From positions 62,001 through 126,000 of the forward strand of contig QHSU01000069.1 in assembly GCA_003220535.1 (NCBI GenBank): 64,000 nucleotides of DNA, read 5' to 3'. The position numbers and the translations under genes are program-made. The notes beneath the pieces are model-generated. The model was given only the letters and a program-made list of their open reading frames with translations. It was not told where the DNA came from and ran no database searches. The stretch comes from Candidatus Rokuibacteriota bacterium (lineage in GTDB: Bacteria > Methylomirabilota > Methylomirabilia > Rokubacteriales > CSP1-6). This document shows, in pieces, positions 42,755 to 51,563 of the stretch; the first letter of the stretch is position 1; each line of letters opens with the position of its first letter.

Positions 42755-43333
42755 CTAGGGCAAGAGGTCGCTGACGCGAAGGCGCGTCCCCGGGGCGGCC
42801 AGAAGCTCGACGGAGGATTCGGGGCTCAGCGCCTGCGTCGAGGCGTAGCGCCAGCCGAACGGCGCGGACTGATCGGGGACGGGCTGTCGGTAGACCTCCA
42901 GGACGCGATCGACGAGATTTACGATCCAGTAGTCCTCGAGTCCGGCGCGGGCGTAGAGGCTGCCCTTGTGCTCACGGTCAAGGAGAAGGCTCGAGTCCGC
43001 GACCTCGACGACCAGAGCGGGCCGCGACGGATGCCGGCGCGCGTAGCTCCGTCGCTCTCCGCGCGTCACCGCGACGTCGGGCTCGGGCTCCGACTCGTCG
43101 TCCAGCTCGATGGGGCCTTGCGACCGCACGAGCCATCCAGGCTGGAGCGCCGCCCGAAGGGCGTCTTCCACGAGGCCGATCGCGGTGTAGTGCGCGCTGT
43201 TCTGGGGCTCGCTCACGATGAGCTCGCCCCCCAGCAGCTCGACGGGCTCGTCCGGGCGGAAGACGCCGATGTCGATCAAGCGCTCGTACTCTTCACGCGT
43301 CCAGCGCCGCATTCGGGCTGGATAGGTGGTCAT
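42755..43333 (-). CDS. Uma2-family endonuclease-like protein (DUF820), copy 2
   Basis: This is a 192-residue Uma2 protein clearly paralogous to the gene at 41066: both have RRWTREEYERLID-type starts, PVELLGGELIVSEPQ, EPEPDVAVTRGERRSYARR, PALVVEVADSSLLLDREHKGSLYARAGLEDYWIVNLVD, and end in (I/V)(T/S)DLLP. The nuclease residues Glu, Asp, Glu and Lys are present. It is 13 nt upstream of the alcohol dehydrogenase, so the three genes may be co-transcribed. Confidence 0.92.
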   Translation of the reverse strand: MTTYPARMRRWTREEYERLIDIGVFRPDEPVELLGGELIVSEPQNSAHYTAIGLVEDALRAALQPGWLVRSQGPIELDDESEPEPDVAVTRGERRSYARRHPSRPALVVEVADSSLLLDREHKGSLYARAGLEDYWIVNLVDRVLEVYRQPVPDQSAPFGWRYASTQALSPESSVELLAAPGTRLRVSDLLP

Positions 43334-43420
43334 GATGGGGACGCTACGTCACGCCGTACCGGACGTCAATGTGTCCGATTCGAGACTGTCCGATCCGGGA
43401 CGATGGTCAGCGGCTAGCGG

Positions 43421-43828
43421 TCACGAGCGGCCCTCTGGCTCGCGCTCGACGGCGCGGCCGGCCGCGATCCAGCCGGTGAAGCCGACCTCGAGGTGCGCGA
43501 CGCTCGGGAACCCCATCTCGCGCAACACGTCCGCCGCGAGCGCTGAGCGCTGGCCGCCCGCGCAGTACACGATGATCCGCTTCGTCGGATCGACCTTGCC
43601 GCTGTAGTAGTGCGACGTCGGGTCGAGCCAGAACTCGAGCATGCCGCGCGGCACGTGGACGGAGCCCGGAATGAAGCCGAGCTTTCGCCGCTCGCGGACG
43701 TCACGGATGTCCAGCACCTGGACGTCCCCGCGGGACATCTCGCCCTCGACCTGCGCGATGGACAAATTCTCGATCCGCGCTTTCGCTTCCTCGACCATCT
43801 GGCCGACGGTCTTCCTCGGTTTCCACAT
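43421..43828 (-). CDS. Rhodanese-like domain protein
   Basis: This is a 135-residue single rhodanese domain. The active-site Cys is in VYCAGGQRSALAADVL near residue 90. The preceding VLDIRDVRERRKLGFIPGSVHVPRGMLEF is the family substrate-side motif. The closing segment is VAHLEVGFTGWIAAG. It probably transfers sulfane sulfur to cyanide or a protein acceptor. It has no export signal. It lies just after a DUF2161 nuclease gene on the same strand. Confidence 0.94.
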   Translation of the reverse strand: MWKPRKTVGQMVEEAKARIENLSIAQVEGEMSRGDVQVLDIRDVRERRKLGFIPGSVHVPRGMLEFWLDPTSHYYSGKVDPTKRIIVYCAGGQRSALAADVLREMGFPSVAHLEVGFTGWIAAGRAVEREPEGRS

Positions 43829-43839
43829 CGGTAACTCCC

Positions 43840-44580
43840 TCAGGTGTGAATCTTCGCACCGTTGCCCAGATCGGGCAACGCCCCGGCCGCTGCGAAGCGC
43901 CCGATGTCCTGGCTCGCGCGGTCGGTCAGGCCATAGGTCGCGCGCTCGAGTCGAAGGAACCAGCCATAGACGTCACGCTGGAGAATGCGCGGGGCATTGG
44001 GCACGAGGTGAGTCTCGCGCAGCACCTTGAGGCTGGCCCGACCGCCGCGCTGGATGAGCAGCGCACACCGCAACGCCTCTTGCCGGTAGGCGGTGACGAT
44101 GGGCGTCCTCGTGACGCCGCCGCGATTCGGATCGCCCATGCGCCGCGCGTGCTCACCGAGCAAGCGCGTCAGGCTCGCCGCACGTTTGCGTGGACGATAA
44201 GGCAGGGGGTCGATTACCACTTCGACACCGGAGACCGCGCGGCCGGGCGCGACGGTCATGAGGCCCAGGCCGAGCCGCCGGCACAAATCACGCACGCTGC
44301 GCCGGTGGACTGACGCCCCGCGAGCCCGGCGGCTTCGCGGTCGGCTGACCGCCAGATAGACGCGATCCGTCAGCGAGAGCCGATCGATGCCTTGCAGCAG
44401 CAGGGCCAGGTTGAAGCTCACCTTGAGCTCGACGATCACGGGCGGTTCGTCGCCGCGCGTCGCGACCACGTCACAGCCGCAGACCTCCGCCTTGACGTCG
44501 TAGCCTTGACCTTCCAGGAAGGCCTTCACCGCCGGATACATATCGCTCTCGACGGGGGCGGCTGCGGTCCGCGACGGCAT
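43840..44580 (-). CDS. DUF2161 family protein (PD-(D/E)XK nuclease-like)
   Basis: This is a 246-residue protein. The N-terminal nuclease-like core is EVCGCDVVATRGDEPPVIVELKVSFN near residues 35-60, with the D-x(n)-E-x-K pattern. RLSLTDRVYLAVSR follows. The second half is a winged-helix-like region (REALRCALLIQRGGRASLKVLRE) ending in ERATYGLTDRASQD. DUF2161 proteins are widespread in proteobacteria with unknown function. It lies 11 nt after the frameshifted VOC gene and 11 nt before the rhodanese gene. Confidence 0.88.
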   Translation of the reverse strand: MPSRTAAAPVESDMYPAVKAFLEGQGYDVKAEVCGCDVVATRGDEPPVIVELKVSFNLALLLQGIDRLSLTDRVYLAVSRPRSRRARGASVHRRSVRDLCRRLGLGLMTVAPGRAVSGVEVVIDPLPYRPRKRAASLTRLLGEHARRMGDPNRGGVTRTPIVTAYRQEALRCALLIQRGGRASLKVLRETHLVPNAPRILQRDVYGWFLRLERATYGLTDRASQDIGRFAAAGALPDLGNGAKIHT

Positions 44581-44591
44581 CGACCGCGATT

Positions 44592-44962
44592 TTACGAGAC
44601 CTTGATCTCCTGGCCGAACATAATCCGATGCCCGTCGGGAGTTTCAATGGAGAACTCCCTCGTGCCCCACGGCCGGTTGACGAGCTCCTGAATGATTTTC
44701 ACGCCGTTCGCCCTGTACTCCGCATACAGGCCGTCGACGTCGACCATGTCCACGGACGCGAACCAGGAGTGGTCACCGATCGTCGTCGCCGGCGCTTCGT
44801 CCGGCAATGGCCGAGCATGACCCTGAAGTTGTCCCTGGAGAGGAAGAACCAGCCCTCGACTTCGAAGTCGAGCTTGAAGCCGAGCTTCTCGCGATAGAAG
44901 TCGGCCGATTTTCGGTGGTCGTTGACGGCGAGCACGCACCGGACCTGGTTCAGCTTGGGCAT
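44592..44962 (-). pseudogene. VOC-superfamily gene with a single-base frameshift
   Basis: The product reads MPKLNQVRCVLAVNDHRKSA through RDNFRVMLGHC in one frame (ORF 44699-45121). It then continues as PDEAPATTIGDHSWFASVDM to GHRIMFGQEIKVS in the next frame (ORF 44592-45068). Adding one G near plus-strand 44801-44805 (CCGGCAATGG) restores a normal single VOC domain of about 123 residues. The gene overlaps the upstream LLM gene by 13 nt. It is either freshly inactivated or carries a sequencing/assembly error in a short GC run. Confidence 0.82.
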
Positions 44963-45969
44963 CGTCCTTCTCCAGAGCGCACCGCGGGGAGCACTTCCTC
45001 GCCGAAGAGGCGCACGGTGCGAACAGGATCGACGGCGAGGCTGACCGAGAACATGAGCCGCTGGACACCGGCCGCCTGGGCCGCGCGCACCTGCGCCAGG
45101 CACTCTTCTGGCGTGCCGCACACCGCGAGCCGGTGCCTGAGGTAGTCGAACAAGCCGAGCTCGGCGACGAGCGCGGCGTCGACCTCGCCCGGGCGCGTGC
45201 TGTAGCGGCGGCGCAACTCGAGCAGCGGCCCGCGGTGCTCCGGCGGCACGCCGCGACGCGCGAGATCCCCGCCGCCCATCACGTACGCCGCCACGAACGC
45301 CAGGATCGCGCCGATCTTCCGGCGGGCGGCGTCGCCGTCGGCGTTACAGTCCAGACACGCGATCTGCCAGACCTCGACCTCGTCCGGCTTCCGCCCGGCC
45401 GCGCGCGCCGCCTCCAGGACCGCTCCCTCGGACGCCTTCACATCGCTCGCGCCGAGCCCGTAGTTGATGAAGACGCCTTCGGCGGTGGCCCCGGCGGCTC
45501 GGAGCGAGCGCGGGTGCGACGCTGCGAGAAAGACGGGGCTGGGTTCCTTCACCCACGGGAGATGAGCGGTCCCACCGTGGTACGACGCCGGACGACCCCG
45601 CAAAAGTTCTCTGATGAACGCCACGCCTTCCGCGAGCTCACCCGCCGGCAGGCTGGGCGCTCCGAGGTTTCGCGTGCCGCTGTGGCCGACGCCGATGCCG
45701 AGCAGGACGCGCCCCGGAGCCAGGAGGTTCACCGACGCGATCGACGCCGCCGACACGGCGGGGTGCCGGGTGACGAGGTTCGTGACGCACATCGCAACCC
45801 TCGCACGCCGGGTGCCGGCAGCCAGAAGCGTCGTCGCGACCCAGGGGTCCATCGCGTTGCCTGGCGTGTCGGCGATGCCGACCATGTCGTAGCCGAGGGT
45901 GTCCGCCGCCTCGGCCATCGATCGCACGAGGGCGACGTCGTACGGCCAGAAGAAGAAACCGATCTCCAT
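44950..45969 (-). CDS. LLM-class flavin-dependent oxidoreductase
   Basis: This is a 339-residue luciferase-like protein. The ATG at 45969 (MEIGFFFWPYDVALV) has GGAG just upstream and replaces the ORF track start at 46056. Landmarks are MVGIADTPGNAMDPWVAT, MCVTNLVTRHPAVSAASIASVNLLAPGRVLLGIGVGHSG near residues 70-110 and FLAASHPRSLRAAGATAEGVFINYG near 165-190. That is the methylene-H4MPT-reductase/F420-like side of the family, so F420 is a plausible cofactor. The adjoining VOC gene is probably co-transcribed. Confidence 0.92.
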   Translation of the reverse strand: MEIGFFFWPYDVALVRSMAEAADTLGYDMVGIADTPGNAMDPWVATTLLAAGTRRARVAMCVTNLVTRHPAVSAASIASVNLLAPGRVLLGIGVGHSGTRNLGAPSLPAGELAEGVAFIRELLRGRPASYHGGTAHLPWVKEPSPVFLAASHPRSLRAAGATAEGVFINYGLGASDVKASEGAVLEAARAAGRKPDEVEVWQIACLDCNADGDAARRKIGAILAFVAAYVMGGGDLARRGVPPEHRGPLLELRRRYSTRPGEVDAALVAELGLFDYLRHRLAVCGTPEECLAQVRAAQAAGVQRLMFSVSLAVDPVRTVRLFGEEVLPAVRSGEGRCPS

Positions 45970-46103
45970 GTAGCTCCGGCCTCTAGACCAGCTCGTGCCT
46001 GCGTTGTAGCTTGGCCGAGTCGATGCGGTCTGGGCGACCGTCTCGGGATTCGGCACTGTCTGGCTAACGTCCGCGCGCGTGAAACGCGATGTTAGGCGGG
46101 GGG

Positions 46104-46724
46104 CTACACAGCTCTGAGAAGATCGCCGACTCGGTATCCGGCATCGGTGACGAAGAAGACCTCTCCCTTCCCGGCGCGGTCCTCGACAAGCCCCAGGTTA
46201 TGCAGCTCATCGACCGCGCTTCGCCATCGTGCAGCGGATCGGACATTGCCCGACTCCACGAAGCCGCGTTGATTCGTCTGGACGTGCGTACCCCCCAAGG
46301 TGCCCAACCGCATTATGACGCCCGCAGGGTCTTGCACCGCCTCCAGGAGCAGGTCGCGGGCCGCCTCGGAGAGATCGGGTGGCCGCTCCGCCGGTGGAGG
46401 TCGATCAAGTTCGGTCGCATGCTCACCGCCCGCGAAGCTCGCAATAACCCTCTGCGCGAGGTGTCGTGCGAACTTCGTTCGAAACGATGTCAAAGTCCTC
46501 GTACTCATCAAACAGACCTCGGGAGCGCAGATTCTCCTTGAAGGCACGAAGTTTCTCGTACTGCTCGCCATCAACGCTGTCCATGCGTACTGGGACGGCG
46601 GAGAAGTAGATCATCGCCGGCTTCCCGCTCACTCCTGAATGACATCGCGGATCAGCAGACGCTCCTTGGCCACATCGCTTGGGGAGGCGATCATTACCTT
46701 CACAACCCGAGCGGTGTAGCTCAT
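46104..46724 (-). pseudogene. Decayed DUF4062-type gene (internal deletion plus frameshift)
   Basis: Pieces of one gene can be joined. An ATG at 46724 with a strong ribosome site (GAGGAGATCAC) starts MSYTARVVKVMIASPSDVAKE, the DUF4062 N-terminus, but stops after RDVIQE. The frame resumes at once as SGKPAMIYFSAVPVRMDSVD (ORF 46423-46803), so about 60-70 residues seem deleted. A further one-base shift near 46488 joins DEYEDFD to SFRTKFARHLAQRVIASFAG (ORF 46104-46574), which runs to the end with a winged-helix-like DELHNLGLVEDRAG. The remaining halves are well conserved, so decay is recent. Confidence 0.75.
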
Positions 46725-47034
46725 GTGATCTCCTCGCTTCTCTGCCTAGCTCTCGCGGCGGTGTCCCGCGTGATGTGGAAAATGGGGGCATGCCTTCCGG
46801 CAATAGTTTCCGCTTCGTTCCTCACGCGGAGCGACACTTCATTCAACGAACTTCACCTTATACCGTCGTCATGGCAATCCGGGGCCCGCTGCGATCATCG
46901 GGCTCGGCTCAGCGACTGTCAGCACGTTCAGGGAGCACGCTGATTCGAAGACCGCGCGAACCTCAGGAATGGCGTCGTCAGGGGAAACACCCGCGATGCG
47001 CATCACTTCGCTCTTTTCCAGTGGATCGGCCCGG
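46725..47034. other. 310-bp lower-GC gap with one possible gene fragment
   Basis: No intact gene is visible here. On the minus strand 46869-47003 encodes a 44-residue frame, MRIAGVSPDDAIPEVRAVFE and onward to LNVLTVAEPSPM, then a stop. This resembles the N-terminus of a carboxymuconolactone-decarboxylase-like protein, but it is short and lacks the CxxC core. The surrounding bases have lower GC than the rest of the window, consistent with decayed or foreign DNA next to the DUF4062 pseudogene. Confidence 0.3.
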
Positions 47035-47853
47035 CTACGGATGTCCCGCGCCGGGAATGGTGACGCGAATCATATCGAGACGGGAAGTCGATACTCCTCG
47101 CGCCAAGTCCTCGTGCGTGGTCTGAGCGCTAATGCAAAAGAGAGTGCGACGATCTTCACCACCAAGAGCGCATGCGATGCCGCGGCCCGGCAGCGCGATC
47201 CGATCGGTAATGTGCCCTTCGCGATCAACACGGATGACCGCATCCTCCTTGAACGCGCCGATCCAGACGCCTCCCCCGCGATCGAGGCAGATGCCATCGG
47301 GCTCGCCGATGTGGGCGAAGCGACGGCGAAATGTGAGCGCGCCGCCCGACTCGATCTGGAACTCCGATAGGCAATCGCCGTTGCTTTCAGCCACGATGAG
47401 AGTGCGGTTGTCGGGCGATATCGCTATGCCGTTGGGGAAGCGGAGTCCCGTCGCGGCGATCCAGGCGATACCGTCTGGTGTCACGAGGACCAGGCAGCCT
47501 GTCGCATCGGCAGGGACGCCCAAACGCAGATCGAAGCCGAGATCACCGACGAAGGAGCGTCCCTCACCGTCTATGATCATGTCGTCGATCGTGCCGCGAG
47601 CGACTTTCGAGAGGTCGACGTAATTCGTCACCCGCCCATTGGAGTACCTGAGGAGCGACTGTTGGAACATCGCCGTCACGACAGCCTCGCCGGTCGGCAG
47701 AAAACCCAGGCCTGCAGGGACATCTGACACCTCGCACAAGATCTCGCAGTGTCCGTCTCTGTCGATCCGCGAGACCGTGCGCGCCAGACTATCGACCAGC
47801 CAAAGAAACCCGTCACGCCAACGAGGAGCTTCGAAGTATCTCCCAGTCGCCAA
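47035..47853 (-). CDS. SMP-30/gluconolactonase-like beta-propeller protein
   Basis: This is a 272-residue six-bladed propeller of the SMP-30/LRE family. Landmarks are APRWRDGFLWLVDSLARTVSRID near residue 10, RGTIDDMIIDGEGRSFVGDLGFD near 85, ATGLRFPNGIAISPDNRTLIVAESN near 135 and EPDGICLDRGGGVWIGAF near 185. The Asn and Asp metal ligands of lactonases (FPNGI and EPDGI) are present. The TTG at 47853 is the only standard start near the conserved N-terminus, and the usual first Glu ligand region (E-G/A-P-R-W) is retained. GC content is lower than in neighbours. It likely hydrolyses a sugar or other lactone. Confidence 0.9.
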   Translation of the reverse strand: MATGRYFEAPRWRDGFLWLVDSLARTVSRIDRDGHCEILCEVSDVPAGLGFLPTGEAVVTAMFQQSLLRYSNGRVTNYVDLSKVARGTIDDMIIDGEGRSFVGDLGFDLRLGVPADATGCLVLVTPDGIAWIAATGLRFPNGIAISPDNRTLIVAESNGDCLSEFQIESGGALTFRRRFAHIGEPDGICLDRGGGVWIGAFKEDAVIRVDREGHITDRIALPGRGIACALGGEDRRTLFCISAQTTHEDLARGVSTSRLDMIRVTIPGAGHP

Positions 47854-48092
47854 CGTGTGAAGGGGACGCTTTATTACGATTGGGAGCCTCGTCGCGCAGG
47901 TTTCAAGCGGTAACTCGTGCGGGCCGCGCTCAGTCGCCGCCCACTCTGGACATGTTGTGCGCGAGGTACGTGCTATCCGCTCGTCGCATTGGGTCAGCGT
48001 GCTACGCAGACCTGTGATACACGGGTCCGATCGACCTGGTAGAGGCGATCAGCTCGCATCGTCACAGGCCAATCCGACCGGTCGCCGGCGGC

Positions 48093-49229
48093 CTACCGCC
48101 GGGTCAGCTCCTCCCGCAGCCGCGCCGCGACGATCGCTTCCTCGCCCGGCTGGAGGTTGATCGGGTCGACGGCGATCTCGTCGAAGTAGCCACCTTGATG
48201 GGCCCCTTGCTGGACGTAGATGTGGGGCTCGCCCTGGGCCAGGGCGACCTGCACCGCGTGGCCGGACGGGCCCGCCCAATCGGGCGTGAAGTAGACGACC
48301 GCGTGCGGGATCACCCGGTTCACGGCGTCGTGCTCGACCACGACGCGGAGCCCCGGCAGGTCGGCGAGCGCCTCGACGATCGTCGCGCAGACGTCGCTGT
48401 AGCGCTTCATCTCGGCCGACTCGTCCTCCGCCATGAAGAGCTCGAGCGCCGTCACCAGGCCGCAGATCTCCTCCTTGGAGGTTTTCGCCGCGCGACCGAG
48501 CGCCTGGTTCGGGCTCGCGTTGAGCGAAGCGGCGCGCACGAGATCGCGGCGCCCGGCCAGAATGCCGGTGCTCTGCGGCCCGCGGATGCCCTTGCCGCCG
48601 CTGAAGCTCACGAGGTCGGCGCCGAGGCGGAGAAACTTCGTCAGGTTCTCGCGCGGCGGCAGCATCGAGGCGGCGTCGACGATGACGGGCACGCCGCGGC
48701 GATGGGCGATCGCGATGACCTGCTCGAGCGAGAGGATGCCGGGCGGGCTCGTGAAGGGCGAGATCAGGTACGCGACCGCCGCCGTCCGATCGGTGATCGC
48801 CTCTTCGAGCTCGAAGGGCTGCGTGCGGCGCGCCAGGCCGATGTCGACGAGCACCCCGCCGGCGACCCGATAGGCCTGGTCGTAGGCGAATCGGTGCGCG
48901 CGCTGGATGACGATCTCAATCCGCATCCCCCGGGTGTCGGGCAGGCGCGTGATCTTCGCCGGATCGTCGCCGGCGATGCACGCCGCGGCCTGTAGGATCA
49001 GGCCCGAGCTCGCGCCCGCGGTCACGAACGCCGCCTCGGCGCCGAGCATGCGCGCGATGGCCGCGCCCGCCGCCGCGTTGAGCTCGTCGAGGTTCACGAG
49101 GACGCGCGACGCTTCGCGCATCGCCTCCAGCGCTTCTGGCCGCAAGAGCGAGCCGCCGTAGCGCGTGGTCGTCCCCGAGCCGTGGATGACAGGGCGGACG
49201 CCGAGCTTTCGGTAGATCTCGGGGATCAT
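48093..49229 (-). CDS. PLP-dependent enzyme, SelA/D-glucosaminate-6-P ammonia-lyase-like
   Basis: This is a 378-residue fold-type I PLP enzyme. The ATG at 49229 (MIPEIYRKLGVRPVIHGSGT) is internal to the ORF track's 776-residue frame. The PLP Lys is in DLVSFSGGKGIRGPQSTG near residue 217. The Asp binding the PLP ring is in PVIVDAASMLPP near 188. The family is often annotated as selenocysteine synthase because of SelA similarity, but it lacks the SelA N-terminal domain. The better match is the DgaE/cystathionine-lyase-like branch. It overlaps the class III aminotransferase gene by four bases (ATGA). Confidence 0.88.
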   Translation of the reverse strand: MIPEIYRKLGVRPVIHGSGTTTRYGGSLLRPEALEAMREASRVLVNLDELNAAAGAAIARMLGAEAAFVTAGASSGLILQAAACIAGDDPAKITRLPDTRGMRIEIVIQRAHRFAYDQAYRVAGGVLVDIGLARRTQPFELEEAITDRTAAVAYLISPFTSPPGILSLEQVIAIAHRRGVPVIVDAASMLPPRENLTKFLRLGADLVSFSGGKGIRGPQSTGILAGRRDLVRAASLNASPNQALGRAAKTSKEEICGLVTALELFMAEDESAEMKRYSDVCATIVEALADLPGLRVVVEHDAVNRVIPHAVVYFTPDWAGPSGHAVQVALAQGEPHIYVQQGAHQGGYFDEIAVDPINLQPGEEAIVAARLREELTRR

Positions 49230-50596
49230 GCGAGGCCTTCTTCTTTCATGGCGCGGATCGCAGCCTCGAACGCGGCGAAGGTCTCGGCGAGGATCTCGTC
49301 GGTGTGGCAGGTGCCCACCAGCGCCCGGGCGCCGTTGAAGTCCACGCCGTTCAGGATGAGCGCCTGTCTGAGCGCGCGGCTCTGCTCGGCGTTCTTCGCG
49401 TCGAGCCGCCGCCACTCCACGTCCTGGACGGACTGATCCGATCCATCGCGCGGCGGCGCGCCCGCGCCGAAGAAGATCTTCCAGTCGCTGTGCTCGCCGT
49501 AGATCTTCCAGGCGACCTTTTCGCGCGCGAGGATCTCGTTCATGCCGTGGCGCAGCGTGGCCGCCTGCTGATTGGCGAAGCGGATGGCCTGGCCGTCGGC
49601 CACCGAGGCGAGCATCGCGACGCCGGCGGCGGCCGAGAGCGGATTGGCGTTGAAGGTGCCGGCATGGGCGATCTTGGCGCGGCGATTCGCTTCCGGGTCG
49701 GGCTTGGTCGCGATGTAGCTCAGCACGTCCGCGCGCCCCGCGACGGCGCCTCCGGGGAGGCCGCCACACAGAATCTTCGCGAGCGTCGTCAGGTCGGGTA
49801 TCAGGCCGAGCTTCTCCTGCGCGCCCCCGGGGGCCACCCGGAAGCCGGTGACGACCTCGTCGAAGATCAACAGCGCTCCGACACGCCGCGTTTCCTCGCG
49901 AAGCGCCGCGACGAACGACGCGGGCGTGGGCACGGAGCCGAAATGGCCGCCCGTCGGCTCGATGATCACCGCGGCCACGTCGCCCTTCGCGAGGCGATCG
50001 CGCACCGCGACGATATCGTTGGGCGGCAGCACCGAGACGAGATCGACCACCTCCGGAAGCTGGCCGGCCTCGGGCTCGGCTTCGTAGGGAGGCCGTACGC
50101 CGATCTCGAGCCCTTCGTGCCAGCCGTGGAAGTGGCCCGCGAACTTGACGACGTGCCGCTTGCCGGTGAACGCGCGGGCGAGGCGCACGGCCATGTGTGT
50201 GGCCTCGGTGCCCGACGCCGTGAAGCGCACGCGCTCGGCGCTCGGCACCAGCCGGCAGACCCACTCGCCCCACTCGACCTCTTTCTCGTGGCAGGCACCA
50301 TAGTGGGTGCCGCGGAGCGCCTGCTCGCGCACGGCGTCCGCGACCGGCCGGGGATTGTGCCCGAGCAGCAAGGCCCCGTGCCCCATCCAGTAGTCCACGT
50401 ACCGGTGGCCGTCCACGTCCCACTTGTAGGCGCCGTCCGCGTGGTCCACGTAGAGCGGAAAGGGCTGCATCCGGCGGTTGTCGTGAGTCACCGCGTCCGG
50501 GAAGAGGAGCCGTGCGCGCTCGTACAGCGCGCGCGAGGCGGGCAGGGCGTCAGCGTACATGTCCTGGAGCTTGGGCGAGGTCGTGAGCCGGGCCAT
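49226..50596 (-). CDS. Class III aminotransferase (glutamate-1-semialdehyde aminomutase-like)
   Basis: This is a 456-residue PLP enzyme of the GSA-aminomutase/class III aminotransferase family. Landmarks are YVDYWMGHGALLLGHNPRPV near residue 66, FTASGTEATHMAVRLARAFTG near 125, LIFDEVVTGFRVAPGGAQ near 240 with the PLP Asp, and the PLP Lys in LTTLAKILCGGLPGGAVAG near 270. It is probably a catabolic or secondary-metabolism aminotransferase rather than HemL, given its coupling to the SelA-like enzyme. The two could process one amino compound in sequence. Confidence 0.92.
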   Translation of the reverse strand: MARLTTSPKLQDMYADALPASRALYERARLLFPDAVTHDNRRMQPFPLYVDHADGAYKWDVDGHRYVDYWMGHGALLLGHNPRPVADAVREQALRGTHYGACHEKEVEWGEWVCRLVPSAERVRFTASGTEATHMAVRLARAFTGKRHVVKFAGHFHGWHEGLEIGVRPPYEAEPEAGQLPEVVDLVSVLPPNDIVAVRDRLAKGDVAAVIIEPTGGHFGSVPTPASFVAALREETRRVGALLIFDEVVTGFRVAPGGAQEKLGLIPDLTTLAKILCGGLPGGAVAGRADVLSYIATKPDPEANRRAKIAHAGTFNANPLSAAAGVAMLASVADGQAIRFANQQAATLRHGMNEILAREKVAWKIYGEHSDWKIFFGAGAPPRDGSDQSVQDVEWRRLDAKNAEQSRALRQALILNGVDFNGARALVGTCHTDEILAETFAAFEAAIRAMKEEGLA

Positions 50597-50762
50597 GAGG
50601 ACTCTCCTCTCCTGAACGCTGTGGGGTCTGCGACGTCGGTACGTTACGCCGGACGTCCGGGACGGGTCAAGGAAGGCGCTGTCCTTGACGACGCCTGCGG
50701 CGCGGGCGCAGTATCACGGCCGTGCCGTTCACCCCGCCATCTTGGGAGAGGAGACGAGGCTC

Positions 50763-50990
50763 ATGTACACGCTGGTTCGCTCGATGCCGTGGGGTCGCCT
50801 GCTCCTGGAGCAAGTCCCCGCTCTCGCGCTGTCGTTCGTGATCGCGGAGCTGTTCTACAAGTTCCACAGCTTCACGCTGGAGACGCTGGCATTCCTCGCG
50901 ACGTGGGGGGTCATCGACGCGGTGATCCAGGTCGGGCGATACCTGGTCACCGGCGGACGAACGACGCCGGCCAACGCGCCTCGGCGCTGA
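50763..50990 (+). CDS. Small membrane protein, unknown function
   Basis: This is a 75-residue protein starting at the ATG at 50763 (MYTLVRSMPWGRLLLEQ), with a purine-rich GAGGAGACGAGG upstream. Two hydrophobic helices (VPALALSFVIAELFYKF and LETLAFLATWGVIDAVIQVGRYL) suggest a small integral membrane protein. I do not recognise a family. It is isolated between the divergent aminotransferase gene and the convergent VOC gene. Confidence 0.65.
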   Translation: MYTLVRSMPWGRLLLEQVPALALSFVIAELFYKFHSFTLETLAFLATWGVIDAVIQVGRYLVTGGRTTPANAPRR

Positions 50991-51020
50991 CCGGCGTCGC
51001 CAGGGGAGAGGTCGGCGCGG

Positions 51021-51464
51021 TTACTCTAGATCCAGCGGATCGCGCTTCGGCCCGACCGCTTGCATGGTCTCGAAGCCGTTCTCGACCATGTCGCAGTAGA
51101 GCTCCACGCGGTTTCCGTCCGGATCGAAGAAGTAGACGCTGCGCGTCACGTTGTGCTCGGCAGTCCCGTCGAGCGGGATCCCCATCCTCTTGAGCTCTTT
51201 GTAGGCGGCCTGCAGCTCCTCGAAGTTGTCGAGGCGCCACGCCACGTGATGGAGACCGGGCTGGGTCTTCGCGGGCGGCTCGCCGGTCGCCTGCTGGAAC
51301 AGCGCCAGGTCGTGGTGCTCCTTGCCGAAGCTGAGGAACACCGCGCCCCGCTCCAGATTCTCGTGGGCTACCTTGAGCCCGAGCGTCTGCGTGTAGAAAT
51401 CGCGCGACTTCTCGGCATCCCGAACGTTCAGCACGACGTGACCGAGCCTCTTCGCCTGGATCAT
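51021..51464 (-). CDS. VOC-family protein, extradiol dioxygenase-like
   Basis: This is a 147-residue protein with one complete metal-binding VOC module. His is in RLGHVVLNVRD near residue 8, His in PGLHHVAWRLD near 72 and Glu in GNRVELYCDMVENG near 124, the His-His-Glu triad of extradiol dioxygenases and related enzymes. Single-domain members of this kind include catechol dioxygenase-like and fosfomycin-type enzymes. It is followed upstream by an alpha/beta hydrolase and an LLM gene on the same strand, which suits ring cleavage followed by hydrolysis. Confidence 0.92.
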   Translation of the reverse strand: MIQAKRLGHVVLNVRDAEKSRDFYTQTLGLKVAHENLERGAVFLSFGKEHHDLALFQQATGEPPAKTQPGLHHVAWRLDNFEELQAAYKELKRMGIPLDGTAEHNVTRSVYFFDPDGNRVELYCDMVENGFETMQAVGPKRDPLDLE

Positions 51465-51563
51465 GGTGTCCTCCCCCTAGAGAGAGCCTCGCCTCGGACG
51501 GCGGGGCCCCAGCCCCGCGACGCCCTGCCGCGGCGCCCGCCATACTCTACCGCGCTTTTGCCC

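Noticed and set aside
47854-48092. 239-bp gap between the SMP-30 gene and the PLP enzyme gene
   Set aside because: I looked for small ORFs, hairpins and tRNA-like structure and saw nothing convincing.
48093-49229. PLP enzyme as the SelA partner of the selenoprotein island
   Set aside because: It belongs to the SelA-like superfamily but lacks the SelA N-terminal domain, is about 80-90 residues short, and is coupled to a class III aminotransferase. It is better read as an ammonia-lyase-like enzyme.
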